Notes under the pieces: model-generated | Database searches by the model: none | Seen by the model: only the letters and a program-made list of their open reading frames with translations | What the model was told of the DNA's origin: nothing | Assembly: GCF_042477335.2 (NCBI RefSeq) | Contig: NC_091249.1 | Span: 47,538,001-47,602,000, forward strand | Direction of reading: 5' to 3' | From: Ovis canadensis | Taxonomy: Eukaryota; Chordata; Mammalia; Artiodactyla; Bovidae | DNA length: 64,000 bases | Made by a program: the position numbers and the translations under genes | In this document: in pieces, positions 10,221-21,582 of the stretch | Numbering within the stretch: the stretch's first letter is position 1 | Layout of the letters: every line of letters starts with the position of its first letter

Positions 10221-11522
10221 GTTCAGTTCAGTTGCTCAGTCGTGTCTGACTTTCTGCGACCCCATGAATCACAGCACACCAGGCCTCCCTGTCCATCACC
10301 AACTCCCGGAGTTCACTCAAACTCACGTCCATCGAGTCGGTGATGCCATCCAGCCATCTCATCCTCTGTTGGCCCCTTCTCCTCCTGCCCTCAGTCCTTC
10401 CCAGCATCAGGCTCTTTTCAAATGAGTCAGCTCTTCACATCAGGTGGCCAAAGTATTGGAGTTTCAGCTTCAACATCATTCCTTCCAATGAACACCCGGG
10501 ACTGATCTCCTTTAGGATGGACTGGTTGGATCTCCTTGCAGTCTAAGTGACTCTCAAGAGTCTTCTCCAACACCACAGCTCAAAAGCATCAATTCTTCAG
10601 CACTCAGCTTTCTTTACAGTCCAACTCTCGCATCCATACATGACCACTGGAAAACCATAGCCTTGTCTAGATGGACCTTTGTTGACAAAGTGATGTCTCT
10701 GCTTTTTAATATGCTGTCTAGGTTGGTCATAACTTTCCTACCAAGGAGTAAGCATCTTTTAATTTCATGGCTGCAATCACCATCTGAAGTGATTTTGGAG
10801 CCCCAAAAAATAAAGTCAGCCACTCTTTCTACTGTTTTCCCATCTATTTGCCATGAAGTGATGGGATCAGATGCCATGATCTTACTTTGCTGAATGTTGA
10901 GCATTAAGCCAACTTTTTCACTCTCTTTCACTTTCATCAAGAGGCTCTTTAGTTCCTCTTCACTTTCTGCCATAAGGGTGGTGTCTTTTGCATATCTGAG
11001 GTTATTGATATCTCTCCCGGAAATCTTGATTCCAGCTTGTGCTTCCTCCAGCCCAGAGTTTCTCATGATGTACTCAGCATATAAGTTAAATAAGCAGGGT
11101 GACACTATATAGCCTTGACATACTCCTTTCCCAATTTGGAAGCAGTCTGTTGTTCCATGTCCAGTTCTAACTGTTGCTTCCTGACCTGCATATAGGTTTC
11201 TCAAGAGGCAGGTCAGGTGGTCTAGTATTCCCATCTCTTTCAGAATTTTCCACAGTTTATTGTGATGCACACAGTCAAAGGATTTGGCATAGTCAATAAA
11301 GCAGAAATAGATGTTTTTCTGGAACTCTCTTGCTTTTTCCATGATCCAGCGGATGTTGGCAATTTGATCTCTGATTCCTCTGCCTTTTCTAAAACCAGCT
11401 TGAACATCTGGAAGTTCACGGTCCACGTACTGCTGAAGGCTGGCTTGGAGAATTTTGAGCATCACTTTACTAGTGTGTGAGATGAGTGCAATTGTGGGGT
11501 AGTTTGAGCATTCTTTGGCATT
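10221..11522 (-). mobile_element. BovB LINE, 3' 1.3 kb, antisense, long open ORF2 segment
   Basis: Begins at the BovB 3' end (GTTCAGTTCAG...) and runs upstream through the RT domain. On the minus strand about 10,614-11,534 is open for 306 codons, covering RT fingers/palm (CFIDYAKSFDCVHH, GVCQGYIVSPCLFNLY) and the region after. The active-site box is YAKD rather than YADD, so it should be catalytically dead despite the open frame. It is 5'-truncated, and no clear TSD was seen. Confidence 0.9.
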
Positions 11523-11914
11523 AAAGGGAAACAAAACTCAAGATTGTTTAACAGGCTAACTAAAAAGCTATAGGAGTGACCATGTGTACTAGCACTTGAG
11601 TTTCTCCAATAAGGCACTTACGTTTCATTGGCCCAGAAACCTAATGTTGGGCTATTTTGCTCAAACCTCAACTCTGTGTCTTATTGCCACACCATCAGTA
11701 AGCAAGGCTTATGTGGTAGAGAGAGAAATAGAGCCTGGTACTATGGCCATTCCATCCAGGTTGGATCTTATTCTAAGTGCGTTTCTCCTGTTTCTCACTG
11801 TGCGTTAAAGTGGCCTAATAAACCACATGATTTTTTAACATTTTAATTATAGCTTGATCCTTTCTATCCTGTGATGTCTGGGGTAGCTTGCCAGGAAGGA
11901 TACTTGCACGCCAG
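11523..11914. other. Unassigned intergenic sequence
   Basis: Between the BovB and the provirus LTR. Two short overlapping open frames (about 11,596-11,846) have no recognisable protein similarity. Confidence 0.4.
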
Positions 11915-12377
11915 TGTTAACTTCAGAAGATGCATAACATAATAACTGTACGTTAAGTTTTATTTGGAGCAAAATTAGGACTGTAACCCAGGAGACAGCA
12001 CCTCAGATAGCTCTGAAAAGCTGCTCCAAAGAGGTAGAGGGGAAAGGTCAATATATGTGATTTTGGTGAAGGGCACTTATCTTACAGAAGATTTTCTGCT
12101 AGTCACAAGGAGCTGATGTCACCATGTAGGGATCTAGTGCTTTTCTAGATATGTAGAGATGCAAAGATTGGGCTCATAAAATCATTTCCTGAAAATATCT
12201 AACTATCTAAAGACCTGTCTCACCGGTTTTCCTGCTTCACAAAGTGCGCCATTCCTGTTATCCACCCTGAACTCCCCTCAGGGCGCATTGAAGGTCAACC
12301 GCTTCAGTAAAACAGGATTCAGTCCCCACAGAGACAGATGGGAAATGCCCTTGGCAAGCACCAATTTGTCATTGAGA
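11915..12377 (-). repeat. 3' LTR of the minus-strand provirus
   Basis: On the + strand it shares 'aagttttatttgg', 'ggtcaatatatgtgattttg', 'cacaaggagctgatgtcacc' and 'caccaatttgt' in order with 16,928-17,404, with many substitutions. It lacks a short block ('ggagttcatgtaatcaa') present in the other copy. The reverse complement of its early part gives the AATAAAACTTAAC polyadenylation region. Confidence 0.8.
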
Positions 12378-12390
12378 GGATCCCCCTCAA
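12378..12390 (-). other. Polypurine tract candidate
   Basis: Minus strand reads TTGAGGGGGATCC immediately upstream of the 3' LTR, where plus-strand priming occurs in retroelements. Confidence 0.5.
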
Positions 12391-14207
12391 GGTCATAAAT
12401 CCTACCATAGTTTGGGAGGCTTTTCAGGACCATTTTGTCCCATGATGCTAAGAAAGCTCATTCCTAGGTCTGGAGAAGATTTTGCTGACAAGTCACTCAA
12501 TGTGCTATTATTGGACTAGGTCTTAATGGTCAAAGATCTCTGGACACCTGCCCTCTAGTTATGGTTCAGAAGAATATTCCCTCTTATCGCATCTTCCCAT
12601 TTCTAGCATTACACTATTACAATCATTGATCATATACAGAGCTATATATTTGATCAACTGCTTCAAGTCACCTAGTCATCATTATTTTCATTGGAGGCTC
12701 AGTTACATATTTGGTAATTGCAAGAAAAAACAATCTTGTAAAGCAGGCAAATACAAATAACATAGTTAGCAGTATTACTAAAGTCATAAGTGAGAATTAA
12801 GCCAAGAACTTCAATTAGGTGTAGCCCAGTATATTCTTAGGTCATCTGACTTAGTCTATTCTGTACCAATCTGTTTTTTTTTTTTAGGGAAATTATGTAT
12901 TGGTACGGTCCATAAGGCTCTCAGCAACAATTTCCTAGTGTTACTAGGCTGATTATCCTTAGTACAATTTAATTGCTCTCAAGATAAAGAGGTGGGTATT
13001 TAAAACTTCAATGACCACAACCTGGTGTCAACCACATAAATCTATCCCATAATTGTGGGAGGTATTATTCCTTGGTTGAAGTTGCTTATTTCTTTGATTG
13101 AGCTTGATGAACTTCAGAGGAAACTTCATATTTATGGCCAGGATCAGAACAGATATTATTAATTGGCCAGGTGAGCAGTTCCCACCTAGTAATATCAAGG
13201 GTAGCTTAAACAGAAGTGAACTTTCTTTCTTCTAAATAAGTTTCCTAAGGGCCATCCAGTGAGAGTCTTGGAGTGGAGAAATCCACCAAAGTAATTTAGA
13301 AGTACTAGACACAAACCCAACAATTGGATTTGGTTTTACAACCAGCAAAGGATTGTGTCTATGATAGAAAACATTTGATTTTATGCAAATAACCAAGAAG
13401 TCAAGAAAACATTATAAACAATCATGGGTCCAGCATCTTGGGTAGGTTGTCTACTTCTGATATTGTCTTCTTCTCATCTTGGCATAGTGTAATTTCCTGA
13501 TTAAAAGATCCTTCCATTGGATTGGAGAGATCTTTCAATTATGTATTTTCCAGTAAGGATAATCCCCTGGTTGTTTACATGAACCTGAAATTCATTTAGC
13601 TTAATTTCTCTTGCATTTAGAATTGTTTGATTTGGAAGCACTTGCTTTTCCTTAGGCCAATGAGATTAGAGTTCATTTACAAATTGACCTCAGCAATATT
13701 ATCCAAAGATAGAGGCATATACTGAGATATATGTCAGAGTATAAAACTCACTAATTATAAATAACAGCTAGAATATAATTAGAACAAACTCCCATTTTTT
13801 TTTTCTCAGTTTCAGAAATTAGGGATGGTCTAGATAAGATAAGTGATGCAGAGAGCTCTGGTCTTATGACAAAGGGAGCGAAATCAGGTTCTCATAGTAG
13901 GAGTTATTCCCTCAGAGTATGAATTCTAAAGAGATATGTTTTCCTTCAAGTTTTCTCTATTGTTTGGGAATTAAACTGGATGGGGGTATGTTGACCTTCA
14001 AGGGTCACTGTATACTTAATTGGTACAATTGAAGTTTTATAATTTTCATAGATACCCCCTTTTCTTTTTTTCTAATGGTTTTGAAAAATTGGTGAAGTCA
14101 GTGTAACAAGGGAGTTGTGTGTAACTTAAACCAGCCTAGGTTGTCTTTTTGACTAGAGCAGCCAAATCCTCATCTAAGTCTTCTAAAAGGTAGAGATAAG
14201 CAAAGGA

Positions 14208-14785
14208 AAATCACTGCAGATGGTGATTGCAGCCATGAAATATAAAGATGCTTACTCCTTGGAAGAAAAGTTTTGACCAACCTAGATAGCATATTGAAAA
14301 GCAAAGATATTACTTTGCCAACAAAGTTTCGTCTAGTCAAGGCTATGGTTTTTCCAGTGGACATGTAGGGATGTGAGAGTTGGACAGTGAAGAAAGCTGT
14401 GCGCTGAAGAATTGATGCTTTTGAACTGTGGTGTTGGAGAAGACTCTTGAGGGTCCTTTGGACTGCAAGGAGATCCAACCAGTCCATCCTAAAGGAGATC
14501 AGTCCTTGGTGTTCATTGGAAGGACTGATGCTGAAGCTGAAACTCCAATACTTTGTCCACCTCATGCGAAGAGTTGACTCATTGGAAAAGACCCTGATGC
14601 TGGGAGGGGTTGGGGGCAGGAGGAGAAGGGGACGACAGAAGATGAGATGGCTGGATTGCATCACCGACTTGATGCACATTTGTCTGAGTGAACTCTGGGA
14701 GTTGGTGATGGACAGGGAGGCCTGGCGTGCTGCGATTCATGGGGTGGCAAAGAGTTGGACAGGACTGACCAACTGAACTGAACTG
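14208..14785 (+). mobile_element. BovB LINE nested in the provirus, 10-bp TSD
   Basis: Sense 3' BovB (ORF2 C-terminus to the AACTG tail) between exact AAGCAAAGGA copies at 14,198-14,207 and 14,786-14,795. A 5'-truncated insertion that postdates the provirus. Confidence 0.9.
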
Positions 14786-15811
14786 AAGCAAAGGATCATT
14801 TTGGTGGTTAGAGAATGATTCAGGTGTCAATACCAGAATATTGCTTAAAAGTGATTTCCTCCCCCCAATTTCCAGTAATAGTCTGGATTGATTCATCTGG
14901 TCCTTGCTTGCATTATTGAATCTTTGTCCAGTTTATGGTTTTGGGAGAATGCTCTAGGATAGGTTCAAGTAATTTCCGGGCTAATTCTTTGCATTCAGTG
15001 CAAACCTCTGGACTATGTGATTCAAAGTCATTAAGAGACATTTCTATCCTGCTTTCTCTCTTCATTCTCTTGCTTTGCTTTCAGAAACTAACAGCTGCAT
15101 TAGTTGATACAGATCTGAAAACCTGGTCTCATAGGTTCAGATGGTTAATTCAAATTCCTTAGCAAATCTCAATGGATCCTCGAATGGGAAATTCCTTCGC
15201 TGTCTCTAACTTCTGTTTGGGTCCAGGTATAGGTAAGCACTAAAGACAGTTCACTTGCCCTTGTAATAGATTTCTCCTTAAGGGAGCTATAATCACTTCT
15301 GATTTTTTTTTCCCTTTGCTGGGGAGAGGGGAGCAGCAGGAGGCAGAAGAGCTGGAAGAGAAAAAGTACTTGGTCTAGGCAGTTCAGATAGGAGAAGATA
15401 CTTGAGTGGAGCAGAAGGAGAGGCAGAGAGTGCCAGCAGCCTTTCTTAGTGTTCTGATATAGTTTCAAGCAATTTCTTGTTGGTTTCCTGCAAGGAGGTT
15501 ACTCTGTTGTTTTCTATTTTTGAAACTTCTAGATACCAATCAAAGTAAGCATTCCATTCAGTCTGTTTGATCTTATGACTAGCTTTTTTAAACTGCATGC
15601 AAAAATATCAGTTAAATATCAGTTCTGGAATATAAAAGGAACCCCAATTTTGCCATTTTAAGTTGAGATCTCCTTTAGCATAATTTCCTCAGTTAAGTAG
15701 ATTCTTGCAAGGATAAGTTACGTATGCACACAACCCTTGCTGGGGTGTTAGTTAGAGGTTGCTTTCTGATGCTCTTTGTTTCTGTGTTTGAGAAGCTCTG
15801 CTTTCCATTTT

Positions 15812-16017
15812 GCTTCCCTAGTGGCTCAGATGGTAAAGAATCAGCCTGCAATGCTAGAGACCTGGGTTCGATCCCTGGGTGGGGCAGATCCCCTGAGGAT
15901 GGCGCAACAACCCAATCAGTATTCTTGCCTGGAGAATCCCCATGAAAAGAGGAGCCTGGTGAGCTAAAGTCCATGGGGTCACAAAGAGTTGGACACGACT
16001 GTGACTAAGCACAGCAC
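15812..16017 (+). mobile_element. Bov-tA SINE nested in the provirus
   Basis: Full sense Bov-tA: tRNA-like 'gcttccctagtggctcagat' and 'ggttcgatccctgggtgggg', then the body to 'gttggacacgactgtgacta'. Flanks 'tttccatttt' and 'tttcccatttt' look like a diverged TSD. Confidence 0.9.
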
Positions 16018-16502
16018 ATTTCCCATTTTAAGTTGAATTTGTCAGGGATAAAACTTACTAGTGAAATTGTGTAGTTGACCTCTGTCCTGGTTGTGAACTT
16101 CATTCCTCCAGGCATCACTCCAGAGTTGTTTCAGCTCTTATGTATTTTGTTTTCTTCCTCCAGCAGTCTAAGACAACTATGCTTGTTCAGATCACTGAAT
16201 GGCCAATTCTTATTCACTATCCCTGGTGAGCAAGTGTTTTAATTAATGAGTGGGCTTTTCTATGGGACCACTACATAGCATTAGGACTTGGCCTTCATCA
16301 TTCCCATAAATTTCTCAGTCACCTGAGAAAACCATTGGCTGAGAGAAATCTTGTCCCTTTTTTTCAAAGCAAGGCTCCTGTGTAATATCGTCACTTTTCT
16401 ATTAAGGCAGTCAAATTGAGGAAAGCATCAGATTAGCCTCTTACCTAACTACTCAGCACAGACCACTCAAGTCTCCTACAACTGAGCAACCTTGGTGTCT
16501 TT

Positions 16503-16715
16503 CAACCAAGCCCCAGGTATTCCTCAGTATTTTTCAACTGAATTTCACCCAGTATCTTTCTGGGTGGATACTTCTAACTGGGTGGATATTCCCCCAGGAT
16601 CTTCTAACTGGGTGTATATTCCCCAGTATCTTTCAGCCAAGTGCCACTCAGTGAGTGGGTATGCCCCAGTATCTTTCAATGGGGCACCTCCCCCAGTATG
16701 TTTCAACTGGGAGCG
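16503..16715 (-). repeat. Imperfect short repeats in the proviral leader
   Basis: On the + strand a unit like CCCCAGTATCTTTCAACTGG recurs about seven times at irregular 25-45 base spacing (for example near 16,532, 16,551, 16,595, 16,622, 16,665 and 16,692). The units are themselves partly palindromic (CCCAGT...ACTGGG). They lie about 200 bases inside the 5' LTR on the transcribed strand. Confidence 0.6.
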
Positions 16716-16905
16716 TACAGGTACCTGCTCTACCACCAAATAAAACTCAGGACTATCAATCAACATGGGAGATACGAGAACCAGGAGAACCTTACTCAAA
16801 TATGTCTGGACTCTCTGAGGAGGCAGATGGGCACAAGGGGCCTCTGCTGGTACCAAGATTCCAGTTTCTCATAAAGTTTAGGCAAAGAAGAGAAGTCTAC
16901 TCTGG

Positions 16906-16923
16906 GCCCCTTTGTGGGTACCA
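16906..16923 (-). other. Primer-binding-site candidate
   Basis: The minus strand just after the 5' LTR reads TGGTACCCACAAAGGGGC. TGGTACC fits the 3' end of some leucine tRNAs, but the rest does not obviously pair, so tRNA assignment is uncertain. Confidence 0.3.
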
Positions 16924-16927
16924 TAAC

Positions 16928-17404
16928 TATCGACTTAAAAAAGAAGCACACCATGAGAGTTGTGAGTTAAGTTTTATTTGGGACAAAATGAGGACTGCAA
17001 CCTGGGAGACAGCACATCAGAGAGCTCTGACAAACTGTTCCAAAGAGATGGGGTGGAAGGTCAATATATATGATTTTGGTGAAGGGGGAGTTCATGTAAT
17101 CAAGCACTTATCTTAAAAAAAGGTTTTCTGCTAGTCACAAGGAGCTGATGTCACCATGAAGGGACTTAATGCTTTTCTAGGTATAAGCAGATACAAGGAT
17201 TGGGCTCAAAAAATCAGTTCCTGGCAATAACTATCTAAAGACCTGTTCTGCCAGTTTTGCTGGAGCTCAAAGAGCCTCATTCCTCTTATCAGTCCTGAAC
17301 TCCCTTCAGGGTATGTTGAAGGTCAACAGCTGCGCAGCACTGGATTCAATCCCTGCAGAGGCAGGTGGCAAATGCCCTCGGCAAGTGCCAATTTGTTGAT
17401 GACA
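16928..17404 (-). repeat. 5' LTR of the minus-strand provirus
   Basis: About 477 bp. The minus strand starts TGTCATCAACAAATTGGCAC and ends near TTTTAAGTCGATA. The same family occurs as a solo LTR at 28,036-28,531, which starts TGTCAACTACAAATTGGCAC and ends TTTTTTAGTTGACA; that comparison fixes the ends. Confidence 0.8.
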
Positions 17405-18005
17405 CCACCACTACATCAAGGTAATTTCCCACATGGCAGGAAGATTTAATATATGGAAAAGTCAATAGATTCAATGACATTTTAATCCAAAACTCAATAT
17501 AACATTTTTCTTGTAACTGACAAGCTGTTTTTAAGGTATGTATTTATTTATTTTTCATCTTCATTGCTGCACAAAGGCTTTCTCTAGTTGTGGTGAATGG
17601 GGGCTACTCTCTAGTTGGGGTACATTGGCTTCTCATTGCAGTAGTTTCTCCTGTTGCGGAGAATGGACTCTAGGGTGCACAGGCTTCAGTAGTTGTGACG
17701 CCTGAGCTTAGTTGCTCCGTGGCATGTAGGATCTTGCCTGACAAGGAATCAAACTGTGTCTCCTGCAATTGGCAGGTGGATTCTTTACCACTGAGCCATC
17801 AGGGAAGTCCAGACAAGCCGATTTTAACTTGTATATAATATAGAGTAGCAAAGGTCCAAGGTCAGTCAAGGCATTCCTGAGCAAGAAGTGGAAAAAGAGA
17901 AGATAGGTTACGGTGGAAGCAGTTGCTCTACCACATAAGACTTATTATAAAGCTGCATTTGTTGAGATCATGTAGTTTGATCAAACAAGGGTGGATTTAA
18001 TATCC
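17405..18005 (+). mobile_element. L1 ORF2 fragment split by a CHR SINE
   Basis: Sense L1 ORF2 text: 'atggcaggaagatttaatat', 'gacatttttcttgtaactga' and, after the SINE, 'gacttattataaagctgcat'. Joining across 17,528-17,811 restores continuous L1 order. Confidence 0.7.
17528..17811 (-). mobile_element. CHR-1-type tRNA SINE, antisense
   Basis: 'tttttcatcttcattgctgc', 'tgttgcggagaatggactct', 'ttgctccgtggcatgtagga', ending 'ccatcagggaagtcc'. Flanks GACAAGCTG (17,519-17,527) and GACAAGCCG (17,812-17,820) are the TSD with one change. Confidence 0.85.
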
Positions 18006-18385
18006 ACTAGCAGTGGGGACACTTTGAGAAGAAAAGTGGCAGGAGCCTTGAGTATCAGCAAGGGCAGATTTCATGGTCTCGGTCAGCTGAAGCAGTAGTT
18101 CAGAAAAGTAATGGATACTATTGTGAGTACAAAACCAACAGCAACAACAAAAAACAACCCACAAAACAACAGAATAGTCCACAGAGTGCAAAAAAAGTCA
18201 CCCACTGAGGACCTCAGAACAGTCTGAGAACACCTTGAAGAGCTGTAGTTCTTGGAAAGTTGTTTGAGCCAAGTCAGGGAAACACTGTTGTTGCACTGTA
18301 ACTCTCAATTAGTCCCAGGCTGATGAGGATGCAACTGCATACACTTTGTGAGTTTTTATGTTTTTAAAAGACCCTTTGATATAAG
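18006..18385. other. Unassigned intergenic sequence
   Basis: Contains an A/C-rich stretch near 18,130-18,170. No repeat or coding signal recognised. Confidence 0.4.
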
Positions 18386-18575
18386 GGGGCTTCACAGGTG
18401 GCGCTAGTGGTGAAGAATATGCCGACCAATGCAGGAGATATAAGAGATGTGGGTTCGATCCCTGGGTCAGGAAGATCCCCTGGAGAAGGAAATGGCAACC
18501 CACTCTAGTATTCTTGCTGAAAGAATCCCATGGACAGAGGCACCTGGCAGGCTATGGCCCATGGGGTCACATGAC
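18386..18575 (+). mobile_element. Bov-tA SINE
   Basis: Sense Bov-tA: 'gcttcacaggtggcgctagt', 'gtgggttcgatccctgggtc', 'ccatggggtcacatgacaga'. The extreme 3' end is lost. Confidence 0.85.
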
Positions 18576-18607
18576 AGAGGATGTTTTACAGGTTAATTCT
18601 TATAATA

Positions 18608-19215
18608 TGCTGCTGTGGGTTGAATTATATATTTTCCCAAAATATGTTGAAATCTTAACTCCTAGTATCTGTGAACGTGCTTTTGTTTGGAAATAGGGTC
18701 TTTGCAGATGATCAAGCTAAGATGAACTCATTAGTGGGTTTCCCTTGTGGCTCAGTTGGTAACAAATCCACCTGCAATGCAAGAGACCTGGGTTAGATCC
18801 CTGGGCTGGGAAGATCCCCTGGAGAAGGGAATGGCTACCCACTCCAGTATTCTACCTTGGAGAATTCCATGCACTATTCCATGGAGTTGCAAAGAGTTGG
18901 ACATGACTGAGTGACTTTCACTCACTTCACTAATCCATTATGATTGTGGTCTTATAAAAAGGGGAAATTTGGGCACAGTGACAGAGATGCAGAGAATGCC
19001 AGGTGAAGTTGGAGTTAGGCTGCCACGAGGAACCAGTGGAAGCTAGGAGGGAGGCATGGAACAGGTCTTTCCCTAGTGCTTTTAGAGGGAACATGGCCCT
19101 GCCAATGCCTTCATCTCAGACTGCTAACTCCATAACTATCAGATTGTAAATTTTTGTTACTTTTCACACTTAGTTTCTGGGACTTTATTATGGTGACCCT
19201 AGGAAACTGATACAT
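18608..19215 (+). mobile_element. MaLR-like LTR interrupted by Bov-tA
   Basis: Starts TGCTGCTGTGGGTTGAATTA and runs through 'tggaaatagggtctttgcag' and 'ggtcttataaaaaggggaaa' to 'atggtgaccctaggaaactg', the order of an old mammalian LTR of MaLR type. The family name is from memory and not certain. Confidence 0.55.
18738..18925 (+). mobile_element. Bov-tA SINE nested in the MaLR-like LTR
   Basis: Sense Bov-tA from 'gggtttcccttgtggctcag' to 'gagttggacatgactgagtg'. Confidence 0.9.
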
Positions 19216-19715
19216 ATGCCAAGCATACCTTGTTTGTTTTAGGGCAGTTCTTTGGGATACAGACTCTGATACAAAGATTTGCACTCAAGATGTCTATCAG
19301 GAGTACTCTTGGAGAAATACCAGAGTAGGATTGGGCAGTGAGAGGAGGTGAACTTCAGTGTCGTTGCAACAGAGGGCTCCTACGGAACTTCTGAGAAACT
19401 GGGTCTGAGAGGTTTTCTTCGGAGTTGTGCTCAACTGAGTGTGGGACCTGTGCCTTTGTATTCCCATATAGACAGGTCACTGGAAGTTTATCATCCCTAG
19501 GAAGAGAGTCTAAACTTGAGCAAGGCAGGTCTGTTCAGATGAGGACAATTCCCAGCAGGGGCTCTACTGTGAGTCGTCCATAGCTCACACTGGTAGGTGG
19601 GAGAATAAGTGCTGAAGGGAAGATCTGGGTGATGAACCAAAGCATGTACTGCGTTGTCTGATCATTTTTTCCTACCAAGATAAAAAAAAAAAAACAAACC
19701 CACAAACAAACAACT
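19216..19715. other. Unassigned intergenic sequence
   Basis: Moderate GC, no repeat recognised. An A13 tract followed by CAAAC repeats precedes the next SINE. Confidence 0.4.
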
Positions 19716-20215
19716 TGGACTTCCCTGGTGGCATAGTGGAAAAGAATCCAGTTGCCAATGAAGGGGACACAGGGTTGATCCCTGGTCTGGGAAGATTCCA
19801 CACGCCAAGGAGCAGGTAAGCCTATGCGCCACAGCTGCTGAGCCTATGTACGTGTGCTCCGTCACTCAGTTGTGTCCGACCCTTTGTGACCCCATGGACT
19901 GTAGCCCGCCAGTCTCCTCTGTCTGGATTTCCAGGCAAGAATACTGGAGTGGGTTTCCATTTCACCCTCCAGGGGATCTTCCCAAACGAATCTGAGTTCC
20001 CTATGTCTCCTAAATTGGCAGGCAGATTCTTTGCCATTGAGCCACACCCCAGTGTGCCTCAGCTAATGAAGCCCATGGGCCTAGAGAACAAGAGAAGCCA
20101 CTGCAATCAGAAGCCCGTGCACAGCAACGAAGGTAGCCCCTACTCGCTAGAGCTAGAGAAAGCCCGAACACAGCAATGAAGACCCAATGCAACCAAAAAT
20201 AAATAAAAAGTAAAA
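19716..20215 (+). mobile_element. CHR-1-type tRNA SINE split by Bov-tA
   Basis: Sense CHR: 'ggacttccctggtggcatag' with B-box 'gggttgatccctggtctggg', then after the nested SINE 'gcccatgggcctagagaaca', 'cagcaatgaagacccaatgc' and an A-rich tail. Confidence 0.8.
19851..20047 (-). mobile_element. Bov-tA SINE nested in CHR-1
   Basis: Antisense Bov-tA from 'cgtgtgctccgtcactcagt' to 'ttctttgccattgagccaca'. Confidence 0.9.
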
Positions 20216-20819
20216 AAACTCAAATCACAAATACATAGATATAAAACTATTAAGTTGATCTTAAGTACTTAAATTGATATAGTGAGCTACTTTTAGAATA
20301 AGCTAGTATGATATTCATAAAGCTTAGTAGGCCTTGTTATATGTCACAAAGGAGAGAAATGTTCAGTTTCTGTATGAAAAGGGGAAGTCACTTAACTCAC
20401 AGTAGTATAAATTGAGGTAGAGGTGCTACAGGTGCTGGTCAGTTGAAAGCACTATGGAGGGAGAAAGAGTGTTGGTGTGTAGAACTAGGAAAGAGTGATC
20501 TGAGATCAGGAAAAATAAAGTTAATTTTGTTTGTTTTTAGGTCCTAATTTATGCACTGGATATATTGTTTACTAAAAGTGGTGTAAATAATATTGACTGG
20601 AAATGTTTATAAGTGTGGAAAAAGGCTCTGGAAATGGTCAGGGAAGTGTTGAAAGAGGAGGTTGTACTTAAACTGAATTTTACAGAATGACCAGAATTTC
20701 CATATGCAAAAGGTATTGGTTCCAAATTTTTCTCAAGGACCTAAAATGGGTTTTGAGAATCACTTTGAACAAAGTGTTTACATGATCTAGCTTTTGATAT
20801 CCTTTTTCTTTCAATCTGT
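20216..20819. other. Unassigned AT-rich intergenic sequence
   Basis: No repeat, exon or regulatory element recognised. Confidence 0.4.
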
Positions 20820-21360
20820 GTGTTTGAATCGAAGCATTTCTCCTGTAGTCATCATATAATTGGATCTTGGTTTTTTGTTTGTTTGTTTGTTTGTTTGTTT
20901 TTAGAATCGAGTTTCACAGTCCTTACCTGTGATTATAAATTGTTTGGTCTATTCACATTTAATGCCATTAGTGATAGTTGGGTTTACATCTGCCAGTTGA
21001 GTTTTTGTTTTCTATGTATCATGTTGGTTTGTTCCTCTGTTTTTCCTTACTGATTTCTTTTCATTAAGTGAATATTTTTTAATGTAGCATTTTAATTTCA
21101 TTAGTCTTTTTTCCCACTATTTTCATTATTTCCTTAGTGGTTACTCTGGGGCTTACCATATACATCTCAATTTATCATCATCAATCAGCTCTAGCCATAC
21201 ACTAATTTTATTTCAGTGAGATGTAGAAACATTACTCCTTCATAGATTTATTCCACTTTCTCCTTTTTGTGTTATTATTGTTACACATATTTCACTTATA
21301 CATCTATAAATGTAAAAAAAAACCCAATAATACCTTGTTATAGTCATTAGTTCATATAAT
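20820..21360 (-). mobile_element. Old L1-like LINE remnant, antisense
   Basis: 'tctattcacatttaatgcca', 'gtttacatctgccagttgag' and 'tggttactctggggcttacc' match antisense text I associate with old L1. Contains a (TTTG)n microsatellite at about 20,874-20,901. Confidence 0.55.
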
Positions 21361-21582
21361 TTTACAATATTTTAAAGAAGATAAGGACAAAAAGGAGAGC
21401 AAGCATATACTGATATGTAATATCAGTATATTCAGACTCTTAGCTATTTTCAGGAACTGATAAACACACTCAGAATAGAAGTGTTCCCAAATTTCAGATT
21501 CATTTTCTATTGCTCTGTCTTAGCCTGCATCTTGACCCAGTACCTCTTTATTAACTTGTTAGCTCACTGATGTCCATGAGCA
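21361..21582. other. Unassigned intergenic sequence
   Basis: Nothing recognised; includes a short repeat of 'tgatatgtaatatcagtata'. Confidence 0.35.

Larger units (their letters stand above)
11915..17404 (-). mobile_element. Degenerate endogenous provirus, minus strand, two LTRs
   Basis: Two related LTRs (11,915-12,377 and 16,928-17,404) lie in the same orientation and bracket about 4.5 kb. A polypurine tract sits just inside the left LTR and a TGG-starting primer-site candidate just inside the right LTR, so transcription would run right to left. About 0.8 kb of the interior is nested BovB and Bov-tA, leaving about 3.8 kb of proviral interior. No gag, pol or env frame survives. I could not assign the ERV class; a Leu-like primer site would fit class III, but weakly. 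Confidence 0.7.

Noticed and set aside
9446..11522. Adjacent sense and antisense BovB as one twin-primed element
   Set aside because: The sense segment lies on the wrong side of the 3' end, the two are about 100 bases apart, they overlap in content and no shared TSD was found.
16503..16715. CRISPR-like array
   Set aside because: Units are degenerate, spacing is irregular, and this is mammalian DNA inside a provirus.
16492..17116. Plus-strand frames of 83 and 153 codons
   Set aside because: They run antisense through the proviral leader repeats and LTR; the periodic residues come from the short DNA repeats.
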